From assembly GCA_963764505.1 (NCBI GenBank), contig CAVXSP010000004.1, forward strand, positions 79,073 to 143,072: DNA of 64,000 nucleotides, in the 5' to 3' direction. Both the position numbers and the translations under genes were made by a program. The notes under the pieces were generated by a model. That model saw nothing but the letters and a program-made list of their open reading frames with translations, was not told where the DNA came from and did not search any database. Source of the stretch: CAVXSP01 sp963764505 (lineage in GTDB: Bacteria > Acidobacteriota > Vicinamibacteria > Vicinamibacterales > SCN-69-37). Numbering within the stretch: position 1 is the stretch's first letter; each line of letters starts with the position of its first letter. Of this stretch, positions 47,212-55,883 are shown piece by piece.

Positions 47212-47994
47212 TCATCGCGGCGGCTCGCCGTCGTAAACGACGGGGATACGAATGCGCATCGGCTTTTCGCGCGTGTATTCCTCGAACACCTGGGCGGTGA
47301 GACCAGCGACGCGGCCGATAATAAAGATGAACTTGCCGAAAAGTGGCGGAAATCCCAGGTCGTACAGCACGGCCGCAAGCGCACCGTCGACGTTTATCGG
47401 CAGCGGCTTGATCAGGTCCGCCGCTGCGTGCTCAAGCTCGAGTAAGAAGGCGATGCCGTCCCCTGCCAGCCCCGATTCGCGCGCGTGACCGAACAGGACC
47501 GCTGTTCGCGGATCGACCGAGTGCGTTCGATGGCCCATCCCTGGCAACCGCAATTTGTCGCGCTGCGATCGCTCGACGAGCGCGCGCGCCGCGTCACGAA
47601 GCGTGACGCCACGCTCGCGCGCATCGCGCAGCCCGGCATCGATCATTTCCATGCAAGCCAGACCGGCACCGGCGTGCTTGTCGCCAATGGCCAGCACCCC
47701 GGCTGCGACAGCCGCCTCCGGCGCGGCGCGATTACCCGTGGCCGCGAGCCGGGCGGCTGCGGCCGACGGCGATCCTGGACCGTGATCCGCGACGGCGATC
47801 AAGATGGCGTCGATCAGGCGCCGTTGCGCAGCGCTCGGCAACTCGCCGCGATGCAGCAGGTACACGGTGTCGGCAAACGTCGCGCCGGACATGAGTGCGG
47901 TGACGTCGTACCCACGGTACCGGATACTGAGATCGTCTGAATCGCTGATTGCCGTTTTCCAAGGCGCGTTGCCTGGTGGGACCGCACTACTCAC
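47212..47994 (-). CDS. Citryl-CoA lyase / small citrate-synthase-family protein
   Basis: A 260-residue member of the citrate synthase fold, about 60% of the length of true citrate synthase and thus like citryl-CoA lyases (CCL). Catalytic regions are present: His in GDKHAGAG, His in GMGHRTHSVDPR and Asp in PINVDGALAAVLYDLG. Such proteins cleave or form acyl-CoA/oxoacid adducts. The start overlaps the end of the CaiB gene by four bases (ATGA). With a CoA-transferase upstream and a former malonyl-CoA synthetase downstream, a role in CoA-activated organic acid use is likely. The exact substrate is not shown by sequence. Confidence 0.85.
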   Translation of the reverse strand: MSSAVPPGNAPWKTAISDSDDLSIRYRGYDVTALMSGATFADTVYLLHRGELPSAAQRRLIDAILIAVADHGPGSPSAAAARLAATGNRAAPEAAVAAGVLAIGDKHAGAGLACMEMIDAGLRDARERGVTLRDAARALVERSQRDKLRLPGMGHRTHSVDPRTAVLFGHARESGLAGDGIAFLLELEHAAADLIKPLPINVDGALAAVLYDLGFPPLFGKFIFIIGRVAGLTAQVFEEYTREKPMRIRIPVVYDGEPPR

Positions 47995-49220
47995 AAGATA
48001 CCTCCTTCGCGCAGCCGTGCCAGTTCGGCGGCAGTCAGGCCGAGCTCGTCGCCGAACACTTCGTCATTATCGGCACCAAGCTCCCCACCCGCGTATCGGA
48101 TCTCGCCACCGGTCACCGACAACCGAGGAATCACGTTGTGCATCCTCACGGTCGACGTGCCGCTGGGGACGTCGACGAGCAGCGATTGCGCCCGCCAGTG
48201 CGGATCTCTTTCGATGTCCCGAATTGTCTGAACAGGATGCGCGGTTAACGCATGCGCGTCGATGACCGCGACGTTCTCGTCGAGTGTCCGCGCGCCAATC
48301 GCGCGCGCGACGGCCTCGTCGAGTTCACCGGCGTGCCGCACGCGGGCTTCGTTGGTGACGAAGCGCGGATCCTTGAGCAGATCGCCCAGCCCATACGCCG
48401 AGAGGATGCGCTCCGCCATCTTCGGCGTCGAGCCGCTGACGGCGATCCATTGACCGTCGCGCGTCGCGTAGCAGCCGCGCGGGCCCGAGTTCGGCGAGCG
48501 GTTTCCGGTACGGTCACGCACGGTGCCTGCACTCGCGTGCTCTGCCGCCAGCGGGCCGAGGACCGAGAACAGCGACTCGAAGAGCGAGACATCGATCATT
48601 TGACCTTCGCCGCCGCGCGCGTCGCGATGATAGAGAGCGAACATCGTCGCGTTGACCGCGTAGAGCCCTGCGGTCATGTCCGCAACGGGGAAACTTGGCA
48701 GAATCGGAAGGTCGGGCTGGCCCGTCATCGCGGCAAACCCGGATGCCGCTTCGACCAGTGTGCCGAGCCCGGGTCGCCGGCTTCCTGGCCCCGTCTGGCC
48801 CCAACCAGAAATCCGCACGAGTATCAGCCCCGGATGCGCGGCACGAAGCGTTTGTCGGTCAAGGCCCCACTTCTCGAGAGTGCCAGGCACGAACGACTCG
48901 AGCAAAACGTCAAACCGTGGCAGGAGTTTCAGGAGCAGAGCGCGCCCCTCTTCCGCCTGAAGGTTCAGTGTGATCAGTCGCTTATTGCGGGCATACACCT
49001 TCCACCACAATGGCACGCCCTGCGTGGTCCACTGACGAAGGGGATCGCCTTTGCCGGGCTGCTCGACTTTGACAACGTCCGCGCCGAAATCGGCGAGCAG
49101 CATCCCGGCGAGACCGCCGGCGACCATGCGAGACAAGTCGAGGACGCGGATGCCTTCAAGCGGTCGCAAGAGGCCATCATACCGAGACTCGCCTCGGCCT
49201 TCTTGATGACACGGTGTCAT
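47991..49220 (-). CDS. CaiB/BaiF-family (class III) CoA-transferase
   Basis: A 409-residue class III CoA-transferase. The N-terminal LEGIRVLDLSRMVAGGLAGM and LLADFGADVVKVEQPGKGDP are family hallmarks; the Asp that carries the CoA-ester in the family lies in the VADMTAGLYAV region (D after VA). FESLFSVLGPL and GCYATRDGQWIAVSG follow. It moves CoA between acids. The ATG at 49220 lies inside a perfect palindrome. It heads the leftward group with citryl-CoA lyase (overlapping) and the alpha/beta hydrolase. A divergent ThDP enzyme gene starts 40 bases away; frc/oxc pairs of oxalate metabolism have the same two families, but this is not shown to be one. Confidence 0.9.
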   Translation of the reverse strand: MTPCHQEGRGESRYDGLLRPLEGIRVLDLSRMVAGGLAGMLLADFGADVVKVEQPGKGDPLRQWTTQGVPLWWKVYARNKRLITLNLQAEEGRALLLKLLPRFDVLLESFVPGTLEKWGLDRQTLRAAHPGLILVRISGWGQTGPGSRRPGLGTLVEAASGFAAMTGQPDLPILPSFPVADMTAGLYAVNATMFALYHRDARGGEGQMIDVSLFESLFSVLGPLAAEHASAGTVRDRTGNRSPNSGPRGCYATRDGQWIAVSGSTPKMAERILSAYGLGDLLKDPRFVTNEARVRHAGELDEAVARAIGARTLDENVAVIDAHALTAHPVQTIRDIERDPHWRAQSLLVDVPSGTSTVRMHNVIPRLSVTGGEIRYAGGELGADNDEVFGDELGLTAAELARLREGGIL

Positions 49221-49221
49221 C
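49205..49221. promoter_or_regulatory. Perfect palindrome between divergent CoA-transferase and ThDP enzyme genes
   Basis: GATGACAC and GTGTCATC flank a single G, a perfect 8-bp inverted repeat. It covers the first codons of the CoA-transferase gene and lies 40 bases before the ThDP gene ATG. Such a site could let one repressor control both directions. Confidence 0.55.
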
Positions 49222-49260
49222 GGCAGCCGGCGGCGTTGAAACGTGAAAAGATTCATCACC

Positions 49261-50992
49261 ATGACGGCAGCCCTGTTCATCGCCCAGTGCCTCAAGCAGG
49301 AGGGCGTGACCAACGTCTTCGGCCAGTGCGGCCACACCAATTACGCCCTGATCGACGCGTGCCACCGGCTCGGCATCGAATACGTGTCATTCCGCCACGA
49401 GCAGCTGGCCGCGCACGCCGCCGACGCGTACTACCGCGTGTCGCACAAGCTCGCGGTGCTGAACGTGCACCTGTCCCCCGGGCTCACCAATACTCTGACC
49501 GGCGTGGCCAGCGCGGCCGCCGACTCGACACCGATGGTCATCTTTGCCGGCAACACGCCCTCCTACCATCACGCCCGGGAGCCGCATCAGGGCATCCGCT
49601 TTCATGCGGACGCCTCGCAGGGCGACATCTTCCGGCCTATCTGCAAACGCGTCTGGCGCGTGGACGACGCCAAGTTTTTCGCCGACGTGATGCCGCGCGC
49701 GCTGAACCTGGCGCAGACCGGACGGCCCGGTCCTGTGCTGATCGACGTGCCGATGGACGTCTTCTCACAGCAGATCGATGCGCAGGTGGACACGGTGGCG
49801 CGGCGTCCGGAGTACCGTCGGTTCGTCGCGCCCGACGACGGGATTGCCGACGCGGCGCGGCTCCTGGCCGCCGCCGAGAGGCCGGCCATCTTTGCGGGCA
49901 ACGGCGTCCTCTTGTCCGAGGCTGCCGACGAGCTGCGGCAACTGGCCGAGCTGCGTAGCATTCCCGTCGCCACGACGCTCATGGGCAAGGGCGCGTTCCC
50001 CGAACGGCACCCGCTCGCGCTGGGCATGAGCGGGATCTGGGGCACGGCCGTCGCCAACGACACGACCCGCAGCGCCGACGTGCTGCTCGCCGTAGGCACG
50101 GCATTCGGCGAGGCCGACTGCAGCTCCTGGGATCCGCGCTTCACGTTCGCGATCCCGCCGACGAAGCTGATCCAGATCGACATCGAAGCGCACGAGATCG
50201 GCAAGATCTATCCGGTCGAAGTCGGCCTGGTTGGCGATGCGAAAGCGACGCTCCGCGAGTTGATTCGCCATCTTCGAGCGCTTGGACCGTTTCACAAGGA
50301 CGAGGCGCGCCTGGCCGGGCTCGCGGGCGCGCGAGCGGCGTGGGAAGCGACGCTGACGGAGAGCCAGCAGGACGCGGGGCGCCCGATTCACCCGGCGCGG
50401 CTGCTCCACGAGATCTCGCAGATCGCCCCCGACGACGCGATCTTCGTGACCGATGTCGGCTGGAACAAGAACGGCGCAGGCCAGCAGCTGAAGATCTCAA
50501 GGCCCGGCTCGTTCATCACGAGCGGCGGCCTGGCGACGATGGGCTTTGCGCCCGGCGCGGCGATTGGCGCCGGGCTCGGCGCGCCGGATCGCAAGGTGAT
50601 CTGCCTGGTCGGCGACGGCGGCTTGCTGTCGGCAATCGGCGCGTGTGCGACCGCCGTCGAGCTCGGCGTGCCGGTCCTGTTCGTCCTGTTCAACAACTTC
50701 TGCTTCTCGACCATCCGCACGGTCGGCACGACCTACTTCAACAACGCCTACGGCACCGAATTCACCACGCCGGACGGCCAGCCGTACAACCCGGATTTTC
50801 CATTGCTGGCGAAGGCGTTCGGCATGGGCGGAGATCTGCGTGATCGATCCGGAGGACCTGGCGCCGGCGCTGAAGAAGGCGCTCGCCTCCGACCAACCGT
50901 ACCTCCTTGAGGTGCGAACGCGCGCCGACGTTCCAATGCCCCGAACGGGCTATTGGGACATCGCGGATTTCCTGAGACTGGGGAACGAATGA
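49261..50992 (+). CDS. Thiamine diphosphate-dependent enzyme (acetolactate synthase-like), frameshifted
   Basis: ThDP enzyme of about 576 residues after correcting one extra base. The N-terminal Pyr domain has the activating Glu in SFRHEQLAAHAADAYYRVS. The middle domain is VQLA-type (PAIFAGNGVLLSEAADEL). The ThDP/metal motif is VGDGGLLSAIGACATAVELG with NNFCFSTIRTV. The frame breaks at 50833-50840 after LLAKAFGMGG; the +1 frame continues VIDPEDLAPALKKALASDQP to WDIADFLRLGNE. The family includes oxalyl-CoA and sulfopyruvate decarboxylases and acetolactate synthases; I cannot choose. An upstream GTG (49243) is also in frame. Confidence 0.87.
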
Positions 50993-50994
50993 GC

Positions 50995-51651
50995 CTACCG
51001 TGGCTTCCACGACGCCGCCCGGCGAGCCGCTTCGGCAGCCTGCTCGGGCGTCATGCGGACGGCGGCGATGTTTCTGAGCTCGATCAACTGCTTCCGGTTG
51101 TCCTGGAGCGGCGTCTGTCCGGCCGCCACCGTGAACCAGACATACGCCGACACGTAATCGCGCGCGACGCCGGCGCCGTCGAAGTACATCTGCCCCAGCA
51201 GGTATTGGGCGCGCAGGTCATCGCCGTCGGCGCCGCGGCGAAACCAACGGACGGCTTCGACCAGGTCGGCCGCCACGCCACGCCCGGCCTTGTAGAACTC
51301 CCCCACGGTGCGCTGCGCGGCCGGATGGTCGTGCTCCGCGGCTTTGCGATACCAGTCAAGTGCGATGGCATCGTTCTGCGCGACACCGAACCCGAAGTCG
51401 TACAACTGGCCCATCTGGAATTCCGCCGGTGCGTAACCCTTCGCCGCGGCTTTGCGAAACCACTCGATCGCCTGCGCCGTGTCGGGAGACCCGTAGTACA
51501 GCATCGAGCCGAGTGCAAACTGCGCAGCCGGATCGCCGGCTTCCGCCTTCGCGCGGGCAGCCGCAAACGCGGCGTCGATATCGGGGGCGCGCGTCGCCGG
51601 GGCTTGCGTCGCAGCAAGTGCGACCAGCAGCGCGGCATGCAGCACCAGCAT
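50995..51651 (-). CDS. Secreted Sel1-repeat protein
   Basis: A 218-residue protein with a signal peptide (LVLHAALLVALAATQAPA) and Sel1-like repeats: AAQFALGSMLYYGSPDTAQAI, APAEFQMGQLYDFGFGVAQND, AAQRTVGEFYKAGRGVAAD and RAQYLLGQMYFDGAGVARD. Such repeats bind other proteins. The stop lies two bases from the end of the ThDP gene on the opposite strand (convergent). AAAGG precedes the ATG at 51651. It is divergent from the methyltransferase gene. Function unknown. Confidence 0.85.
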   Translation of the reverse strand: MLVLHAALLVALAATQAPATRAPDIDAAFAAARAKAEAGDPAAQFALGSMLYYGSPDTAQAIEWFRKAAAKGYAPAEFQMGQLYDFGFGVAQNDAIALDWYRKAAEHDHPAAQRTVGEFYKAGRGVAADLVEAVRWFRRGADGDDLRAQYLLGQMYFDGAGVARDYVSAYVWFTVAAGQTPLQDNRKQLIELRNIAAVRMTPEQAAEAARRAASWKPR

Positions 51652-51665
51652 GCCTTTGAGTCTAG

Positions 51666-52202
51666 ATGAAACCACTCCTGTTCGTCGCCCTGCTCGCCAC
51701 TGCCATAGCGGTCCTGCGCGGAGCGCCGCAGTCGGGCGTCGAGCCCGAGGTGCCGTACGTGCCCACGCCGCAGGCGGTCGTCGAGGCGATGCTGGACCTC
51801 GCGCAGGTCAAGGCCGGCGATGTCGTGTACGACCTCGGATCGGGCGATGGCCGCATCGTGATCACCGCCGCGAAGAAGTACGGCGCGCGAGGCGTCGGTA
51901 TCGAGATCGACCCGGCCTTGGTGAAGCTGGCGACGGAGCGCGCCACCGCCGAAGGCGTTTCCGATCGCGTGCGGTTTGTCGCAGAGGATTTGTTTGCCGC
52001 GAACGTCAGCGACGCCACGGTGGTCACGCTCTATCTCCTGCAAAGCATGAACGAGCGTTTGCGGCCGAAACTCGTGCGCGAACTGAAACCGGGCGCACGT
52101 GTCGTGTCCCATGTGTTCAACATGGGCCCCGAATGGCCGCCGGAGAAGACGATCGAGGCCGGTCCGAGCCGGATCTTTCTCTGGACGATTCCGGGCCGAT
52201 AA
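51666..52202 (+). CDS. SAM-dependent methyltransferase with signal peptide
   Basis: A 178-residue protein starting MKPLLFVALLATAIAVLRGA, which looks like a signal peptide or anchor. A Rossmann methyltransferase follows: VVYDLGSGDGRIVITAA (motif I), GIEIDPALVKLA (motif II), RFVAEDLFA and a late ELKPGARVVSHVF. An exported methyltransferase would lack SAM in the periplasm, so either the hydrophobic start only anchors it or SAM is supplied. Similar proteins with a leader are found in other acidobacteria and proteobacteria. The substrate is unknown. It precedes the aldehyde dehydrogenase gene by 12 bases. Confidence 0.8.
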   Translation: MKPLLFVALLATAIAVLRGAPQSGVEPEVPYVPTPQAVVEAMLDLAQVKAGDVVYDLGSGDGRIVITAAKKYGARGVGIEIDPALVKLATERATAEGVSDRVRFVAEDLFAANVSDATVVTLYLLQSMNERLRPKLVRELKPGARVVSHVFNMGPEWPPEKTIEAGPSRIFLWTIPGR

Positions 52203-52214
52203 GGCGGAGCGACG

Positions 52215-53624
52215 ATGATGGCGAGAGCACTCACTGACGAAGAGCGGGCTGCGGCGCAGGCGCTTCTCACACGCGCGCGCGCCGCCATGGCCGCCGTCGA
52301 CGGCTACGACCAGGCGCGAGTCGACCGCTTGTGCCAGGCGGTGGCGTGGGCCACGGCGAATGAACAGACCTTCGGCCGGCTGACGCGCATGAGCGTCGAG
52401 GAAAGCGGAATGGGGAGCGCCGACGGCGTGCCCGCGCGGCGCTGGAAGATTCTCGGCATCCTGCGGGATGCTTTACGCGTCCCCACCGTCGGCGTCGTCG
52501 AGGAGATCTCGGCCAAAGGTATCGTCAAGTACGCCAAGCCCGCCGGCGTCATTGCCGGTGTGCTGCCGGTCACCAATCCACTCGTCACGATGGTCAACAT
52601 GGCCATCAACGCCATCAAGTGCCGCGACGCGGTGATCTTCTCGCCCCACCCGATGAGCCGGAATACGGCGCTCGAGATCGCGCGCGTGCTGCGCACGGCG
52701 CTGAAGAGGCAGGGCGCGCCGGAGGATCTGATCCTCTGTCTCGAGAAGCCGAGTATTCCCCTCGCCCAGGAGCTCATGTCCATGTGCGATTTGACGATCG
52801 CGACCGGCGGCGCCGCCATGGTGAAAGCCGCCTACAGCTCGGGCAGGCCGGCCTACGGCGTCGGCGCCGGCAACGCGACCGTCATCGTCGACGAGACGGC
52901 CGACATCGCGGACGCTGCGATGAACACGCGGATCAGCAAGACGCAGAATCACGGGTCCGGGTGCTCGTGCGACGGCAACCTGCTGGTCGACGCCACCGTG
53001 TACGACGCGTTCCTCGACGCCTTGCAGGAAGAAGGCGGTTATCTCGCCCGCGACGAGGACAAGCGCAAGCTCGAGGCGGTCATGTGGGACGCCGAGGGAC
53101 GTCGCACGCTCGACACCGTCGCGCGCGCGGCCGACGTCATTGCCGCCAAGGCCGGCTTCGCGCTGCCCGCCGGAAAATCATTCATCATCGTCAAGGAAGA
53201 TCGGATTGGAAAGGCGCACCGCTTCTCGAGCGAGAAGCTGTCACCCGTGCTCGCCATTTTCAAGTACAGCGGGTTCGACACCGTGCTGCAGATGGTGTCG
53301 GCGATCCTCGAGGTGGGTGGCAAAGGCCATTCGGTCGGCATCGCGTCTTTCGACGACGACCACATCCATCGCCTGGCGATGATGGCGCCGGTCAGCCGCA
53401 TCATGGTGCGTCAACCCAACGTGCGAGGCAACGCAGGCTCGTTCACCAACGGGATGCCGCAAACGGCCAGCCTGGGCTGCGGCACGTGGGGCGGCAACAT
53501 CACCAGCGAGAACATCAGCGTCAAGCACTACATGAACACGACCTGGGTGAGCCGCCCTATCGCGGAGGACAAGCCGAGCGAGCAGGAACTGCTCGGCGAG
53601 TTCTACGGATCGGAGACGTGCTGA
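52215..53624 (+). CDS. Acylating aldehyde dehydrogenase-like protein
   Basis: A 469-residue member of the ALDH superfamily of the CoA-acylating type. Features are KYAKPAGVIAGVLPVTNPL and FSPHPMSRN in the cofactor domain, IATGGAAMVKAAYSSGRPAY and GVGAGNATVIVD, and the catalytic Cys region NHGSGCSCDGNLLVD. The C-terminal FTNGMPQTASLGCGTWGGN matches enzymes such as sulfoacetaldehyde or succinate-semialdehyde acylating dehydrogenases. These make acyl-CoA from aldehyde, CoA and NAD(P). The gene overlaps the next (isomerase-like) by seven bases. With a ThDP decarboxylase-like gene upstream, an oxoacid to aldehyde to acyl-CoA route is plausible. Confidence 0.85.
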   Translation: MMARALTDEERAAAQALLTRARAAMAAVDGYDQARVDRLCQAVAWATANEQTFGRLTRMSVEESGMGSADGVPARRWKILGILRDALRVPTVGVVEEISAKGIVKYAKPAGVIAGVLPVTNPLVTMVNMAINAIKCRDAVIFSPHPMSRNTALEIARVLRTALKRQGAPEDLILCLEKPSIPLAQELMSMCDLTIATGGAAMVKAAYSSGRPAYGVGAGNATVIVDETADIADAAMNTRISKTQNHGSGCSCDGNLLVDATVYDAFLDALQEEGGYLARDEDKRKLEAVMWDAEGRRTLDTVARAADVIAAKAGFALPAGKSFIIVKEDRIGKAHRFSSEKLSPVLAIFKYSGFDTVLQMVSAILEVGGKGHSVGIASFDDDHIHRLAMMAPVSRIMVRQPNVRGNAGSFTNGMPQTASLGCGTWGGNITSENISVKHYMNTTWVSRPIAEDKPSEQELLGEFYGSETC

Positions 53625-54436
53625 TCTCCCTCGCCCACGCGACGCTCCTCGACCTGCCGCCGGCTGCCCTCGTGCGCGCCGCGCACGCGGCCGGTTTTCA
53701 GGCCGTCGGCCTTCGTCTGATTCCGATTGGCCTGCCGGGTGAACCGCGGTACGCGGTGGCCGACGATCCGGACTCTGCGCGCGACATCCGTCGGGCGCTC
53801 GACGACACGGGCATCCAGTTTCTCGATGTCGAGGTCGTTCACGTGCGAGATGACGTGCGCCCGCTGAGCTACGCGCGCGCGCTCGAAGGCGCGGCAGCGC
53901 TCGGTGCCCGGTTCGCGATCGTGAACGTCTACACCGACGACGCGAGTCACGCCGCTGACGACCTTGGCCGTCTGTGCGAACTCGCGAAGCCGCTCGGGGT
54001 GACGATGCTGCTCGAACCTGTAAGTTTTTCGGACGTACGAAGCGTCGCGCAGGCCGTGGCCCTGGTCCGCGATTGTGGACAGACCAATGCGGGGGTGCTG
54101 ATCGACACGCTGCACCACCACTCGTCGGGCGATGCCCCGGCGACTCTGGATGCGCTGGCAGGGCTCCACGCGCCGATCGTCCATATCTGCGACGCGGCAG
54201 CCCACGTGCCGTCGGAACCCGACGCCCGGCGGCGTCTCGCGCGGACGGACCGTCTCCTCCCTGGCGAAGGCGGGATCGATCTCGCCGGCATTCTTCCGCG
54301 GCTGCCGCGCGAGAGTGTCTACGCCGTCGAGGCGCCGAATCCCACCCGTGCCGCGGCACTCGGTCCCGCCGCGTACGCCCGCTTGGCGTTCCAGAACACC
54401 GTCGCTTGGCTGGAGACAAACACGGCCCACTCTTGA
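53618..54436 (+). CDS. Sugar phosphate isomerase/epimerase-like TIM barrel
   Basis: A 272-residue cytoplasmic TIM-barrel protein (AP-endonuclease-2-like). There is no signal peptide. Barrel parts are AAGFQAVGLRL, FLDVEVVHVRDD, FAIVNVYTDDASHAADDLGR, GVTMLLEPVSF (ligand Glu), VLIDTLHHHSS (Asp/His) and HICDAAAHVPSE (ligand region). The loop LLPGEGGIDLAGIL and EAPNPTR close it. The GTG start overlaps the end of the aldehyde dehydrogenase gene, so translation is coupled. Unlike the three Tat-exported relatives in the window it has no low-complexity insertion. Substrate unknown; epimerases and dehydroshikimate dehydratases share this fold. Confidence 0.82.
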   Translation: MLISLAHATLLDLPPAALVRAAHAAGFQAVGLRLIPIGLPGEPRYAVADDPDSARDIRRALDDTGIQFLDVEVVHVRDDVRPLSYARALEGAAALGARFAIVNVYTDDASHAADDLGRLCELAKPLGVTMLLEPVSFSDVRSVAQAVALVRDCGQTNAGVLIDTLHHHSSGDAPATLDALAGLHAPIVHICDAAAHVPSEPDARRRLARTDRLLPGEGGIDLAGILPRLPRESVYAVEAPNPTRAAALGPAAYARLAFQNTVAWLETNTAHS

Positions 54437-54565
54437 CGCGGACCGGATCGCCAGTACGCCCTGACCGCAGCCGGCCCCGCTCGAACACGACCACCAACAA
54501 CCGCCGGGCGCGCTCGGTGCTGACGCTGCTCAACCCGGCGGAACGCAAGAACTACGCGCCCTGCT

Positions 54566-55873
54566 TCAAATCGTCAGGCCCGTTCCAGACTGAGCGATCG
54601 CCGCGCGAATCGTGAGCACGTCACGCTTCAGGGCGCCGATCACCTGGATGCGCGGCAGGGTGATCTCCGTGGCGCCGCTATTGGATCCGCCGAGCGGGTA
54701 TTCCGCTTCGAGCTCCATCGGACCGTCGAAGCCGATGTCGTGAAGCACGCGCGCGTACTTGAAGATGTCGACGAGCCCTGTGCCCATCGGCACTTCGGGC
54801 GAGTTCCACGCGCCGCCGCGCGCAAACGCGTTCCCGGCCAGGGGCCGCGGCACGGTGCTGAGATCTCCCGGGCCGCCGCGGCCGCGACCGCGGCCGCCGC
54901 CCCGTCCGCCGGCTGGAGGTCCGCCGACTCGGCCGCCGGCGGCCGGTGGACCTGCCGGAGCCGCCGCAGGCGGACCGCCTGGACGTCCACCACCTGCCGG
55001 CGCGCCGGCGCCACGGGCGCCGCCGCGCCCGCCGCCACGTGCTCTGCCACCGCCCGGTCCTCGGCCGCCGGCAGCTGCGGCGCCGGCCGCCGGACCGGGG
55101 TACGGTCCGGTCTCACCCGCGAACCCGAGACTCTGCGCCCATGAGCGATCCTTCCAGCTCATGCCGACGACGTACCGGTCGGCGGTGCGCATCAGCGTCT
55201 CCCACATCGGGCCGTGCAGAGCCATGTGCCCGGTATCCCAATGGAAGCCGACGTGTTTCGGATCGAACTCCTTGAAGACGTACATCAGATCCCACACCAC
55301 TGATCCGACGCTCGACGCGCCCGCGCGCGTGTGATACATCAGCGTCGTGCCGTGCTTCTGGTTGAGCTTCACGAACTGCTCGACCTTGGTCTTGATCGCG
55401 TCGAGCTGGGGCAGGATCGGCTTCGACAGATCGTAGTTGTCCGTGCCGAGCCAGTAGTGCGTGACGCCCAGCTGGCCCATCGTGCCGACGAGCGCTTCCA
55501 CGCTCGCGTCCACCGTCGTCTGGTTGCCGCCGCGAATCTGCTTCACGCGCAGGCCATGCTTCCGGATCGTATTGACCCACGCGGGCAGATCGGTCTGGAC
55601 CTTCGCGATGTCGACGTGCGCGCTGCCGGTGCCAACGGTCGGCATCTGCCCGCCGCAGGTCACTTCGATCGCCGCTTCCGCGACTTCGTCGGCCGTGCGC
55701 AGCCAATGGAAGTTCCTGGAGTACGCGTCGATGATCAGCTTGCGGGGCGCCGGGGACGCCTCGGACGCTTGCGCCGCGGGCGCCTGGCGCGCTCTCGCGA
55801 GCGTGGTATCGGCCAGGACGGCGCCCGCAACGGACGCCATCAGGCTCTTCTGAAAGAACTCTCGTCGGTGCAT
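54566..55873 (-). CDS. Tat-exported TIM-barrel isomerase-like protein with Gly/Arg-rich insertion
   Basis: A 435-residue protein with a twin-arginine signal (HRREFFQKSLMASVAGAVLA). The barrel starts LIIDAYSRNFHWLR and includes VKQIRGGNQTTVD, HYWLGTDNYD, TTLMYHTRAGA (His), VGFHWDTGHM (Asp/His) and VVGMSWKDRS. Then about 110 residues (270-375) are an extreme low-complexity insertion of Gly, Ala, Pro and Arg, followed by the rest of the barrel (GLVDIFKYARVLHDIGF, PMELEAEYPLG). The insertion lies where the sixth or seventh strand loop should be. It is followed by the PQQ dehydrogenase in the reverse direction of reading order (ten-base gap). Confidence 0.85.
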   Translation of the reverse strand: MHRREFFQKSLMASVAGAVLADTTLARARQAPAAQASEASPAPRKLIIDAYSRNFHWLRTADEVAEAAIEVTCGGQMPTVGTGSAHVDIAKVQTDLPAWVNTIRKHGLRVKQIRGGNQTTVDASVEALVGTMGQLGVTHYWLGTDNYDLSKPILPQLDAIKTKVEQFVKLNQKHGTTLMYHTRAGASSVGSVVWDLMYVFKEFDPKHVGFHWDTGHMALHGPMWETLMRTADRYVVGMSWKDRSWAQSLGFAGETGPYPGPAAGAAAAGGRGPGGGRARGGGRGGARGAGAPAGGGRPGGPPAAAPAGPPAAGGRVGGPPAGGRGGGRGRGRGGPGDLSTVPRPLAGNAFARGGAWNSPEVPMGTGLVDIFKYARVLHDIGFDGPMELEAEYPLGGSNSGATEITLPRIQVIGALKRDVLTIRAAIAQSGTGLTI

Positions 55874-55883
55874 GTCGGTGCCT

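Noticed and set aside
54840..55100. GC-rich repeat-like block, possible tandem repeat or non-coding element
   Set aside because: It is in frame inside the TIM-barrel gene and codes a Gly/Ala/Pro/Arg insertion; it is reported under that gene.
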